Positions 36,175 to 47,489 of a stretch of DNA of 64,000 bases are shown here, one piece after another. The position numbers and the translations under genes were made by a program. How positions within the stretch are numbered: position 1 is the stretch's first letter; every line of letters starts with the position of its first letter. The notes beneath the pieces were generated by a model. It had not been told where the DNA came from. It worked only from the letters and a program-made list of their open reading frames with translations, and did not search any database. The DNA lies in the NCBI GenBank assembly GCA_026545765.1, contig CM048839.1, positions 24,568,566 to 24,632,565 of the forward strand. The letters are read 5' to 3'. The stretch comes from Plantago major (Eukaryota > Streptophyta > Magnoliopsida > Lamiales > Plantaginaceae).

Positions 36175-37603
36175 TGTTAGGAATATCTGTTAGTATTTTG
36201 ATCACTCATCACATGTTCTTATCTTAGCCAGAAAGGTGATTAAGTACTCTTGGTTCACTTGAACATTGTAAAAGAGGAAATCACTGAGTATGATTAGTCT
36301 AGTAAATCTTGTATTAGGATTATAGGTATCTGAGTGTAATTTTTATTTCAAGAAGACCATGAAGATCAATCCTAGCAATGGAGCTTTTCTGAAGATTAGA
36401 AGACTGAAGATTGCACAAGGTTTATGAAGACACAAAGGTTTAGTCTAACTCAGAAAGACTATGTCATTAATCCTTTCTTAAGTATATTAACTTACTTTCG
36501 AAATATGATTCTGGACATATGACATCATGAGTATGGAGCATGCATGCCATCAGAAAGGCTCATGTATCCGTTGAGACTAAAGGACAATGAACAGTACTAT
36601 GCATTAAATGCATCGGCATAAATGCTGCAAAAAGCAAGTTCTCTCTGAAACAAGAGATAGTGACTTCTGAGTACATGATTCAAGATATAAACGGATATAA
36701 TTTGATAGAGAGCACAACGGATATAATTCAAACGCCTCTCAAATTTATCTATATATATCACACACTTAGATGCTTGAAAAACATACCTTAGAACGCTCTA
36801 TCTTGCAAACTTACCATCAAGCAAAGTATTCTCTCAAGCACTCTACTACCCTTTCTGAAAGCTTTCTGTTGCTTGAAGAATCACTAGTAGTTCTAAGTTG
36901 TCCTAAACCTTAACAAGAGATTGTTATTCGTGAAAGAGTTGAACTATCAGATACCCTTTCTGAAGCTCATTCTCCAGAACGGACATCAATTACTTGGGGT
37001 CAAGAAGAGCGATCGCCATCCACTGAACAAGTGTATTAAGTAGTCTTGTTCTATTAGGCTCTCTGAAAACATAACTGAAAAGTTATACGAGAAGCCTCTC
37101 TGACAAACCTTATAACCAACACCATCAAGGCGTGGAGTAGAGGAAGTACTTGATTTGGGAAATCAGGGAATAACTCCAAGGTTATCTTAGTAAAGGAAGT
37201 ACTTAGCTCTAGGAGCTGGGGAATAACTCAGGGGGAACATTTGGTTGAGAACCATTTGTTTAGGAATCTTAGAATATGATTATTGTAAGGTGAACTCAAT
37301 TATCTGTTCTAGTGAATTGTAGGTCTCAGAAAGACCGAAGTGGATTAGTTGGAGGATTACGCCACCTCCAGATACCACTATACTTGCTGTGTTATTTACC
37401 TTTCTGTATTTACATTTCAACAAAGCACACACACACTTACTTATTGTTTCTGCACTTACCTATCTTAAAGTCTTCCGCGCTCTGAATTTAAGTATCAGAA
37501 ACCCCCAGGTTTCTGAGAAACTGTGTTTATTGACAAAAGTTTTAAAAGACTATTCACCCCCCCCCCCCTCTAGTCTTTTACTTTGCCGTTATCTGGACCA
37601 ACA
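36175..37603 (+). repeat. 3' LTR of the inner Copia element
   Basis: This 1429-bp partner of the repeat at 24037-25446 has the same start and end. Differences I could see are small, for example an extra TTGC-like stretch near 36870 and a longer C run near 37560. The similarity indicates a fairly recent insertion compared with the outer element. Confidence 0.95.
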
Positions 37604-37608
37604 TTGGT

Positions 37609-38432
37609 TCCGATTATCAGTTTAGCTGCAACAAAGGTCAGTATAAATATATATGACAACAGCACAGGAATAAAAAATCTGTTAACACTTACTGAAATTT
37701 TATTACACAAACAAAAAATTAAACACAGGTTCGGATTTAATCCTGGACGAGTCAGTAGTGAGACCACCCCTTAAGCTAAATTTGTCCGCCTTTAGTAAGC
37801 TTCAGGCCTTCCTCGGACAATCAGCTTCCAAGGTACAACGTCCAATCTCAGCAACTACTAGAAGCTCAGCAGTAGAAGCTCTGTCGAACTTCTGTGGTGA
37901 AGAACACTCGAATATCTGAAAGAAAACAGAGAAGAGAAGGGAAGAAGAAGAATTTCTGGTGTTTGTTTGTCAAGTGAGGAAGGGGTATATATAGTTGGTA
38001 GAAAAAAAAAACGTAACAGTTCTCACCATTAGTAGCCAAATTGATGCTGCAACAAAAGGTTTGTTTAGTGAAAAATTGTGGTAAAAAGATAAACCCGCGA
38101 ACCATATTTGCTCCCATCTCGCTTGGGTTTTCTAGTTCAAATTTTTCTGCTCCCATCTCACCATTAGTAGCCAAATTTTTCTAGCTCACTTTAAGCCAAT
38201 TTATCATTCACACCTAGAATTGGTTACCTCCCGTATCTTATACCGTTACGAAGCTTGCGCATCCCACTTCGCAACGAGCTAAAGAACACGCAAAACCGAG
38301 TGGTGGAACTTAGATAATTAATTGCTCAAAGTTACCCACTTAACACATTATAACACATAACAATTTTGGCTCTCTCTTGGTTGCCTCTTGCAACCACACT
38401 TAGTTGCCTCTTGCAACCAATTCCCCAACAGG
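37609..38432 (-). repeat. 5' LTR and leader of the outer Copia element
   Basis: On the minus strand the LTR starts TGTTGGGGAATTGG at 38432. It contains a TATA box TATATATA (37986-37993) and a CT-rich start region with TTCTTCTTCTTCCC. The inner boundary may be the GTTAACA near 37680, but I found no convincing primer-binding site after it. TTGTTGCAG motifs near 37625 and 38045 resemble splice acceptors and may mark a leader intron. Confidence 0.65.
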
Positions 38433-39459
38433 TTTTTCAATTGATTTGACTTTCATACCATTTGTACCATCCAACCCACTAATTTATGGGATGCTAATCG
38501 TATGAAATGTTCGATTCAAAAGCCAACACATTTACTTTCCCTCACACATTTTATCTTCACTCGTGTATTAAACAAGAAACTTCTCAGTGGATCTCATTCT
38601 AAGATTATTTCAAAGCAAACATGCTAACCCTAGAATTATTAAGGATCGATCTCAAAGTTAATGTGCACCACATTGATAATAGCATATTTAACTCCTTTAT
38701 ACTAAATTTAATATTTTATGGAAGGAATAAAACTGAAGGAAAAAAAAAAAAAGTGAATCTCAGTCATTGGAAAAGAAAAGCACTTTGATTGTCAATATTT
38801 TATGTTTTAGTTTTTTCCAATCATTTTACGTTACACTTACCTAAATGAAGTTGTGCAATCTTATAAATCTCAAGTTGGTTCCATAATGCAAATATGCAAT
38901 GCTGGTTTATTTAAAATAAGTTGTATCCAAATTTAATTACTTTTGTTTTTTTTCTTGATAAAATTTACTAATTACTTTTGTGAGTTGCACAAATATTCAT
39001 CCTCGTGCTTCAATTTCCCCAGTGAAACGGTAAACACTCCACAAATAGCATTTGGTCTCAAAATAGCTAGCAAATAAAAAATAAAAAAATTTATTCTCAT
39101 CCATTCAAAAACGAAAGTAAAGCTAAGCCAGACATGCACAGTGAAACCGGATCTGTGTAGTAAAAGGATACACTAATTAATGCATACTCATCACAATTGT
39201 GTATATAAAGACTAAACTGGCCAAGACATTGATAGATCATGTATTACCAAGAAAACCAAAAAAAAAATAAAAAAATTAGTAACAACAAAAAATAGTTTGT
39301 GATCACTAAAACACATAAACAAAATTCTCAGTGAGTCTCTTGTGCAACTGAGATTTTTTTTTTCTTCCTACAACTTTTGTTAGTTTCTAAAAAATTATAT
39401 ACATATATACAAAGATTTGGTTCTTGATCGAAAATTACAATACATAAAAGTCAGTAAAG
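38433..39459. other. STP upstream region
   Basis: AT-rich, no reading frames of interest and no recognised transposon. It contains the putative promoter of the sugar transporter, with poly-A tracts near 39255-39275. Confidence 0.6.
39202..39209 (+). promoter_or_regulatory. Probable TATA box of the STP gene
   Basis: TATATAAA followed by GACTAAACTGG lies about 250 bp upstream of the start codon. The implied 5' UTR is roughly 220 bases and contains no long upstream reading frame. Confidence 0.55.
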
Positions 39460-41245
39460 ATGGGCGTATTTGGTGTGACCGGAGCACCTGGAGGGGACTA
39501 TGGAGGACATGTTACTCCATTCGTTGTCCTAACCTGCATAATTGCAGCTAGCGGCGGCCTCATTTTTGGTTACGACATCGGTATCTCAGGTACTTAAACT
39601 AGCGAATGCCTGTTTTATGTGTAGTTACGATTACTTATGGGGACGTTTGTGTAAATCTCCCTAAATTATATTACTAGCTTGATATCACATCTGGGTCCAA
39701 ATTCAAGTTAACTCAAAGTGACATTACACGGTGCGATATAAAGTGGGATAGAGCATATTAATTATGTGATTTGATCGTACGGGTCTACATCTGTTCATCT
39801 TGATACATAAATAACTAATACTGGTTACTGCAGGTGGAGTTACATCCATGGATGAGTTCCTGGAGAGGTTCTTTCCAGATGTCTATCACAAACAACTGAG
39901 TGCATCGGGATATCAGAATGCATACTGCAAATTCGACAATCACTTGTTGACACTTTTCACATCGTCTCTCTACCTAGCAGCACTCATCGCTTCCTTCTTT
40001 GCCTCTGCTACAACGAAGAAGTTTGGAAGGAAGATCTCGATGCTTTGTGGAGGTGTTGTCTTTTTAGTAGGTGCAATCCTTAATGGTGCGGCTATGAATG
40101 TGGAGATGCTCATTATTGGTCGCCTCTTGCTTGGTGTGGGCATTGGATATGCTAACCAGTCTGTTCCAGTCTACCTATCCGAGATGGCACCAGCCAAGTT
40201 GAGAGGTTCTCTTAACATCGGCTTCCAGATGGCCATAACCATAGGCATCTTGGCAGCGAGCCTTGTTAACTACGGCACCGCAAAGATGAGGTCAAATGGT
40301 TGGAGAGTGTCACTTGTCCTGGCTGCAGTCCCTGCCCTGATAATGACTGTTGGATCTTTCTTCTTACCTGACACCCCCAACTCGATGATTGAAAGGGGGC
40401 TGCCCGACCAGGCTAGGGAATTGTTAAAGAAAATCCGTGGAACATCAAATGTCCAGGAGGAGTTTGATGATATTGTGGAAGCAAGCGAAGCCTCGCAGAA
40501 AGTGACAAGCCCCTGGAAAACAATCATGGAACGCCGCTACAGGCCTCAACTGGTTGTTACTTTATTCATCCCCTTCTTCCAGCAATTGACTGGTATCAAC
40601 GTGATCATGTTTTACGCTCCGGTGCTCTTCAAGACATTAGGTTTCGGGGATACTGCATCCCTCATGTCTGCAGTCGTTACTGGCGTGGTTAATATGATTG
40701 CCACATTTGTTTCAATTTTCACTGTCGATAAGTTTGGGAGAAGGGTCCTGTTGCTCGCAGGTGGAATTCAAATGATGATATGCCAAGTTGGGGTTGGTCT
40801 CCTAATCTCAGCCGTTTTTGGTACATCGGGCGTGGGAAGTTTCAGCAAAGGACTTGGAGACATTACCTTAGCTTTGATTTGTGTGTATGTAGCAGGTTTC
40901 GCGTGGTCTTGGGGGCCATTGGGGTGGTTGGTCCCAAGTGAAATTCATCCATTGGAGACACGATCAGCAGGACAATCTGTGAACGTATCAGTTAACATGC
41001 TCTTCACGTTCTTTATTGGCCAGCTCTTCCTGTCGATGCTTTGTGATATGAAGTTCGGACTATTCTTCTTCTTTGGAGGGTGGGTGTTGGTGATGACCAT
41101 TTTCGTGTACTACTTCCTGCCGGAGACAAAGAATGTGCCACTCGAGGAGATGAATAGAGTTTGGAAGGCTCACTGGTTTTGGGGCAAGTACATCCCGGAT
41201 GATGCTACGGGTCTTGGTCACGAAACACATAGCAGTAATGTGTAG
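39460..41245 (+). CDS. STP: Sugar transport protein (STP family hexose/H+ symporter)
   Basis: Two exons, 39460-39589 and 39834-41245, join within a Gly codon and encode 513 residues. The product is a 12-helix major-facilitator sugar porter that imports hexoses with protons at the plasma membrane. Landmarks include [17 protein letters not shown] with the proton-site Asp39, FGRK in loop 2-3, [20 protein letters not shown], the [11 protein letters not shown] loop, [23 protein letters not shown] in loop 8-9, [13 protein letters not shown] and the terminal [11 protein letters not shown]. Cys75 ([10 protein letters not shown]) and Cys447 ([10 protein letters not shown]) sit where STP proteins have the disulfide joining the extracellular lid to the C-domain. 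Length is normal and the frame intact. The C-terminus resembles STP4 and the middle resembles STP10 as I remember them, so the exact orthologue is open. Confidence 0.95.
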
Positions 41246-41335
41246 TGTCCGACATTATGAGTTTTGAGGATGAATTTGCGCGTTTAGCAAGATTTCTACG
41301 GAATTTTCATTTTTGCCTTCGCAAAAGGGGACTTA

Positions 41336-41341
41336 AATAAA
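41336..41341 (+). terminator. Probable polyadenylation signal of the STP gene
   Basis: AATAAA lies 91 bp after the stop codon, a typical plant 3' UTR distance. Confidence 0.5.
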
Positions 41342-41891
41342 AGAGTTGATGCTTCAAAGAAAACATGACACCATTGACTATTGAAGGAACTCCTCATGTG
41401 TCAAGATGCTCCTGTGGATTTGTTAATCCAAGATAACCTAGCTAGCACCCATTCCAAACTATAAGTAGAATATAAAGACGAACATGAAAGAGAATTGGCC
41501 AAGTACATTTTCATCATGTTGAGTATGGTTTTCTTCTTTTTTTTTTTCTCTGTAGTTTAGAAGGGATGGAGATCTTCCTTGAGTTCCCTTAAGTTTTGCT
41601 AGCATAATTTGGTAACTTGATGTTATGTGAAATACATTTTGTTTTCCTAACATAATTTCCATGTTTCCTTGTGATTTCGTTCCGTTAAAGTTAGTAATTG
41701 TTTTCAAAGTACTTTCGGAAGACAATGAGAATTGTTGAGCATGAAGAATTCATGATGAATAAGTGAAGAGCAGAGACAAAGCAGAGCTAGATTAAATGAG
41801 TATGTATTGAATGAGAAGTAACCGATTACATCAAACAAATTACTACATTATAAGCCTTAATACTCTAGAACAATCGACTATATAATGAAGA

Positions 41892-43166
41892 ATGCTTGTT
41901 GGTCCAGAAAACGACAAAGTAAAAGACTAGGGGGTGAATAGTCTTTTAAAACTTTTGTCGATAAACACAGTTTCTCAGATATATGTGAAGATATCTGATA
42001 CTTAATTTCAGAGAGCGGAAGACTTTATGTGATAAGTGCACGTGCTCAGCAGAGTGAAAGTGTGTAAATACTTAACAAGAAGAATAAAGCAAGATAAATA
42101 CAGTAAGTAAATAACACAACAAATTATAGTGTTATCTGAAGGTGGCGTAATTCTTCAACTAATCCACTTCGGCCTTTCTCAGACCTAGAATTCACTAAGA
42201 TAGATAAATGAGGTACCCTTACAAATATCCCATCTCACGATTCCTACAACACTTGGTTCCCAACCAAATGTTTCCCCTGAGTTGTTCCCCAGCTATCTGA
42301 GCCAAGTACTTCCTCTACTCATAAACCTTTGAGCAATTCCTTAGTTTCCAAAACTAAGTACTTCCTGTGCTCAATAACCTTGGAGTTGTTCCTTAGTTTT
42401 CCAAACTAAGTACTTCTTGTACTCCACGCCTGTTGGTGTGTGGTTAAGGTAGTTTGTCAGGTGAGCTTCTTTATAACTTACACAGTTATTTCGGAAAGCT
42501 CTATAGAATCAAGATTACTTAATACACTTCACAAGATATTCAGTAAGTTGAAAGTTCGTGTGTAGTTTCAGTGTGGTTTCAAGCATTCTAAGTGGTGATA
42601 TTTATAGTTGAATTTGAAGTCGTTTGAATAGTATCCGTTAGGCTCAATTCAAATTCAAACTATTGATATCTGTATATAGTACTGCATAGTTCCTTGTCTT
42701 CTTCTTCAGATACTTCTGCTTTTGTGCAGACATTTCTGTCCGAGCAATAAATGCATTGTACTATATTCCTGTTGTCTCAACCGATACGTGAAGCTTTATG
42801 AGACTTGACACGTTCCTTACTCAGTACACTTGTGTTCTCAGATATCCTTTAAGTAACTTGTTAAATCAAAACACTTGTTGCCTCAAGGTTTCTGGACATA
42901 GGTATCTGAGGAGACTTTTCTCCTTAGTCTTCAGCAATCTTGAGCAAACTTCAGTCTTATGGAAATGAGTTCCTTTGCTTGGATGCTTCCTTCTTGGTCT
43001 TCTTCAAATAAATAAAAATTATATTCAGAGATCTAACATTCTATACAAGATTTGCTAGACTAACATACTTAGTGATTTTCTCTTTTACAATACTAAGCAC
43101 CTTTCTGAGCTAAGATAAGTCATTAGGTTGCTGATCAAAATCTAAACAGATATTCCTAACAACGCT
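41892..43166 (-). mobile_element. Solo LTR of the inner Copia family
   Basis: The minus-strand LTR spans 41897-43161 (1265 bp). It starts TGTTAGGAATATCTG on the minus strand and ends CTGGACCAACA, like the inner Copia LTR. Flanks ATGCT (41892-41896) and ACGCT (43162-43166) are a 5-bp duplication with one transition. The body is clearly related to the inner element's LTR but much more diverged than that pair is from each other. It is the product expected of LTR-LTR recombination. Confidence 0.9.
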
Positions 43167-43535
43167 ATTTGTTCTGTTTTCAACATTTAACTTATTTTTT
43201 GGCGTTGCCACAACACTCACTGCAACATCCTTCCTTCTACTATCTTATTCTCTGGAATGTGAATGTTACATTATTGCATAGTATATCTTTGCTCTTCTAT
43301 CTCACTCTCACCGAACATTGTGAGAATTGTATTGTTCATAATGACCGTGTTACAGTACATAAACATGCAATTTGATGTAAGTCTGGAAAGTGGGGTGCCA
43401 ATGTTAAATTTGGTATCATGTTGCACTCTACTAGTATATCCTAATGGCAAGTGAGCCTGGTAATTTATTGGTCCACTAAACCTGGTTTGCTACTGTGCTA
43501 CATGAGTTTCACATTCCAAATGGATTACTTTAAAA
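43167..43535. other. Intergenic, no feature recognised
   Basis: AT-rich with short open frames but no family match. Confidence 0.5.
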
Positions 43536-43566
43536 CTAGTCAATAACCCGTCGATACTCGACGGGT
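43536..43566 (-). mobile_element. Helitron 3' terminus
   Basis: Read on the minus strand, a perfect 9-bp stem (ACCCGTCGA / TCGACGGGT, 3-base loop) is followed six bases later by CTAG and then T. A short hairpin before a terminal CTRR, with insertion next to T, is the Helitron 3' signature. The body would run to higher coordinates. I could not find its TC-starting 5' end. Confidence 0.6.
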
Positions 43567-45659
43567 ATAGTAAAAAAATATTTAAGTATATAAAATCCTA
43601 CAATATTTACAACAACAATTTTGTAACGCGATGTACCCTTGCGAGCCGATGTCCGACCCTCTGTGCCAGTGCGGTCATGGACTATTATCCGGGTGATATG
43701 TTGGCCCACTGTACCAATACATGTTCGTTCCCGCACTTTATCCCACTCGTGCACGCAACGATAGACTTACCAATCATCCAGCCTAAGATTACTGCTGAGC
43801 ACGCATGCTTAAGTCTAAAGCTCTTATGGATGGATTTCCGAAAAGAAAGATGCACATTGTTGGTATGAGTAGCGTTCTCGATCCTTTAAACTCTCTGAAA
43901 ATTTATCTTAAACTTTGGGATGTTACATTTTTAGTTTGTCTCTGATGGACTCATCATCACACTAATTAAGAACGATAAACTTTTTGCATGCGTTTATTCC
44001 ATACATCACTTTTACCTCGATTATAATTATAAGAGTAGTGACTCTCAATCGTGCCATTGCACAATTTTAATGCATAATCAATATTCCTCAAAAGTTTGGC
44101 CAATCTTTATCATGATCTATGATAAGTCGCACCTGAGTAATTAATCGTATTAGTATTATAAGCTGAGAAGACCTTTTCCAATCAAGTCTTTTAAATGGAT
44201 CGAGGTATATCCAACCCGTTGCGAACCTTAACGGTATCTATTTAAAATAATGACATACGGATCGGGTATATACCTCGACCGTTCCATGTTACCCACCAAC
44301 TCATTTGTCAATCTGCCACAGGTTAGTAAAGCAATCTACCCACCTTGATTTTATTTAAACCACACATCTATAGTGGGCCAGTCTAATTTGTTAACAATAC
44401 CATCTTCACCCGATCGTACTCCCCTAAAATTAGGGGTATTAAAAAAAGTGCACGCGCCAATTATTTTCTTTAAAACATTTACAGGTTAATTTTTTTTGTA
44501 ACCTATTATTCAACCGACGACATATGAGCTGGTACAACTCTTCAGTCACCCGACCTCGTCAATATGTGAAAAAGAAAGAGAGTATATATATGTGTACATC
44601 CATAAATTACAATAATAAAAAATTATCTATATTAAATGGCATATACAATAAATTCAACAACTAATGATTTGCATGTTTTATTTAATATATACTTTATTCG
44701 TCCCGCAGAACTTCATACATTTGTCATTTTTAGACGTACTACAAAACTTCATACATTACTAAAAAAGTACTCCACACCCAATCAATAATAATAAATCCTA
44801 CTCTTGTACTTTTTACCACCTCTCACATTTCCCACTAAAATTACACATTTTTACCATATTTTAATGTTTTATCAGTTACTACTTAGTTTTTTTATTTAAA
44901 CATTTATCTTGTTTTTTATTTGAAGTTTTTAACTAATTATGTATTTAATTTTGTCTATTTTCACCCGTTTATCCGCCCCCTTGTTATCACCAGACCGCCA
45001 TGGGTTGAAAAACTATTATACCTGTCCCGGCTGTTATTATAGCCGAGAGCCTATAGTACTGGGTCAGTTTAGTTCTTGTGTAAAAACAACTTACGCCCCT
45101 CCATAAAAACAATATGGGATTGCAATACTTTCCATTCCAAGACTTTTCCATTTTTATCATTTATGTCTCTTACCTCTTATACTTTCTCCATTATTTATCA
45201 TTTATCTCTTCCACAACAAACAACAAACTATAGACTTTCTTAACAATAGTGTCGAAAATAAGTGAGACACGTTTAACGGGACGGAGGGATTATATGTAAA
45301 AAGATTGAAAGTGAGAAAAAATTTAATACGTAACAACTGGTAATATAGTGTCAAAGTCTAATTTTAGAGGAATGTATGCATATTGCATATTATATGTACG
45401 GAACAATTACATATACCTCCCCTATTAGATGCCCTCTACTAATCTGGATACCATTAGTCGAACAATTACATCCAGGTCCATTAATCTGTTTTTGGGTTGA
45501 CATACTGATAAGCTGAATCAACTTATTCACAAACCAAACAAGCCCTTAGCCAATTCATTTGGAGTACCATTTCAATTCTAAACAAAATAGATTAAGAATA
45601 CAAAGGGTTTGGTCTGTTTTTATTGAATTGAAACTGAACTTGTCGAGCTTCAGGTGGTT
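43567..45659. other. Repeat-rich accessory DNA, possible Helitron body
   Basis: No Rep/helicase coding is seen, so any Helitron here is non-autonomous. The stretch holds one copy of a dispersed repeat (44440-45060) and a Stowaway-like end near 45278-45293 (GGGACGGAGGGATTAT). Confidence 0.5.
44440..45060. repeat. Dispersed repeat, copy A (partner at 47.5-48.3 kb)
   Basis: Shared blocks with 47490-48300 include CAGTCACCCGACC/CAGTCACCCAACCC, CCATAAATTACA/ATCATAAATTACA, ATTTAAACATTTAT near 44890 versus 48155, and the terminal TTGAAAAACTATTATACC versus TTGTAAAACTATTTTACC. A Stowaway-like insertion beginning TACTTTATTCGTCCCGC at 44690 interrupts copy A. Confidence 0.75.
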
Positions 45660-45988
45660 ACAGACTTACAATATATCCCGGGACCAACCATTCGCGCATG
45701 ATTCTAGAGGTGGCTCCCACGGTCCATACAGTAGCACTTTGCCCCGTATGCCACTTATTTCCGGCAATCCCGATAGCCCCACTATGATACCACCTGTAAC
45801 GACCCGACCATTAAGGGTCGAGACCCGGTCCATTGGACTGGCAATGTTACTCATGACTGTCGTACACACGTCTCGGATTTATTTTTTGAATCACCCAAAA
45901 GGCCTCATAAAATAGGAGAGTGGTGGTCTACATATATATACCCTTCACCCCTTTCACTCTGAACCGATGTTGGATGTTGGGTATTACA
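45660..45988 (-). mobile_element. Small LTR (194 bp) with primer-binding site and leader fragment
   Basis: On the minus strand the LTR 45988-45795 begins TGTAATACCCAACATCC and ends GGTCGGGTCGTTACA, with a TATATATATG promoter motif inside. Two bases later lies TGGTATCATAG (about 45782-45792), matching eight bases of the initiator Met tRNA site. Leader sequence continues to about 45660. The very short LTR suggests a TRIM-like or small Gypsy element. The partner LTR was not found in the window. Confidence 0.72.
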
Positions 45989-46919
45989 ACAACTCAACAA
46001 TAGTCTAATTATAATGAAGGTGCGTGCAAGAAGGGAAACTGCCCTACTATCTGCTTCTTCCCCGGTCACGATCTTGCCAGAATATAACCGAACAGATAAA
46101 ATCCCTTTCTTGCAATAATATTTCAATTGGTTATGTTGTAGTTAGGGATTTCGAATATTGGTGAATGGGTTTGTAGCATATGGAGAAACTATTTTGATTT
46201 GGGGATGGTGGAGTTGTCATTAGGGATTCCGTATCAATTTAGTGTGCATTAGATTTGGATTCAAGAATTGAACTCGATACAGAGTTTGGTTGATGCTGGG
46301 ATTCGATTTTGAAAACCAGGGACATAATTCAATATTTTATGAACTTGAAAACTTTGCCTTTTCAGAATTAGAGTTGTATGAGAGACTTGGATTGCAAGAC
46401 CAGTTTCTTTCAATTTGAAGCCAATAAATAGTTTGTGACTTTGCAAATAAGTCCAAAAAAAATTTAAAAACCTAAAATTAAATTCATGACTATACGTATA
46501 CATCAACGGTTCCACTTAATGGCTCCGTACTTTATGTATATATCAAGGGCTTCCAATATAAACATTAAACTCTACCTTTTTTCCCCCTCAGGTTTGGAGA
46601 TTGATGTTCATGTGTCGGGATTAGTTTAGACGTTGGACGTGTGTTGGCTCCTCATTTAATTTCATAAATTAATTTTAAAATAAAACGATTCAAAATTACT
46701 TGAGATGACACATGTCACATCCAGATTAATCTGGAAGAGAATAAAACGTGGAAATATGAGAGTGGACACGTGTCCCACTTTAATTTAACCTAAGAAAATA
46801 GTGGAAATTAAGAAAAAACCTAAAGCAAATGAATTAAAGAAAAAGAAAAAAAATCAAATTAAACATAAAATTTAAAAGTAAGGATGTGTTTGGTTGCAAT
46901 ATGAGTTTGGACTATACAA
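45989..46919. other. Intergenic, AT-rich, no gene recognised
   Basis: Only short frames without family resemblance. I see no inverted-repeat element that I can bound. Confidence 0.5.
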
Positions 46920-47177
46920 TACTCCCTCCGTTCTTTTTATAGGTTTACATTTTGCCATTCTGGGGATTTTTTTTAAAGTTTAATGTTTCATTTTTTGGAA
47001 ACCCCACTATCTACATTTATTAATTTTTTAAATACTCTTTTTCAAACTTTATCCATTATTTCTCTTACTTTTTTTATACTCTCTCTTACTTTTTACTATC
47101 TACTTACTATTTTATTCTATTTCCTTAAAATTCACACCAAACCAAAATGTAAACCTTCTAAACGACCGGAGGGAGTA
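46920..47177. mobile_element. Stowaway-like MITE
   Basis: The left end TACTCCCTCCGTTC (46920) and right end GACCGGAGGGAGTA (to 47177) are inverted complements including the TA duplication. The element is about 258 bp, AT-rich and non-coding, which is the standard Stowaway form. Confidence 0.9.
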
Positions 47178-47489
47178 ATAGATTTATGAAAAAGGTTGAA
47201 ATTTGTTATTGTTTAAAAGTTACGGACGACAATGTCATTATAAAATTTATTAGGGAAACTATAACTAATTTGCCCGCGTTTTCCATTTCAAACCATCATC
47301 AAAGTTGAAGCTATATTGGGGTTGAAAAATATGTAGGTGTAGAATGTGTTTCTGATGAAACTTGGTTCCAGTAAATATTGATTTCTAGTTGAATCTTTAA
47401 CAAATCTAACAAAGTTAGGATTATAAATTTTGTTCATCCACTTTATACTAAATTGAATAATTTTTTAGAGCACCGTTTCACCCTACTGC

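Larger units (their letters stand above)
24032..37608 (+). mobile_element. Inner Copia element (SIRE/Maximus-like) with extra 3' gene, TTGGT duplication
   Basis: The element is 24037-37603 (13.57 kb), inserted in the leader of the outer Copia. Identical 5-bp flanks TTGGT lie at 24032-24036 and 37604-37608. LTRs begin TGTTAGGAATATC and end CTGGACCAACA. The internal order is primer-binding site, gag, protease and integrase remnants, no reverse transcriptase or RNase H, then a long extra gene before the polypurine tract. Very large Copia elements with an extra reading frame after pol are typical of the SIRE/Maximus lineage, where it is called envelope-like. The lineage assignment is inferred from layout and length. 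Confidence 0.93.
17348..38432 (-). mobile_element. Composite nested Copia retrotransposon (outer shell, minus strand)
   Basis: The outer element reads on the minus strand: 5' LTR region up to 38432, leader, gag from 23961, protease, integrase, reverse transcriptase and RNase H down to 18561, a purine tract beside 17947, then a 3' LTR-like block. About 14.9 kb of the span is foreign: a CACTA element (21941-23224) and a second Copia element (24037-37603). Both terminal copies end CCCCAACA and share two GGTTGCAAGAGGCAAC-type repeats near that end. The outer pair is diverged and rearranged, so the shell is older than the inner element. I found no convincing target duplication because the 17.3 kb end is truncated. 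Confidence 0.88.

Noticed and set aside
37604-37620. TTGGTTCCGATTATCAG resembling a primer-binding site
   Set aside because: It is on the plus strand, opposite to the outer Copia element, and its first five bases are the target duplication of the inner element; the match to TGGTATCAG needs an internal gap.
43620-43870. Possible small gene with GC-richer frames after the Helitron end
   Set aside because: Frames are short on both strands with no domain resemblance; I kept it only as a possible captured fragment within the Helitron finding.
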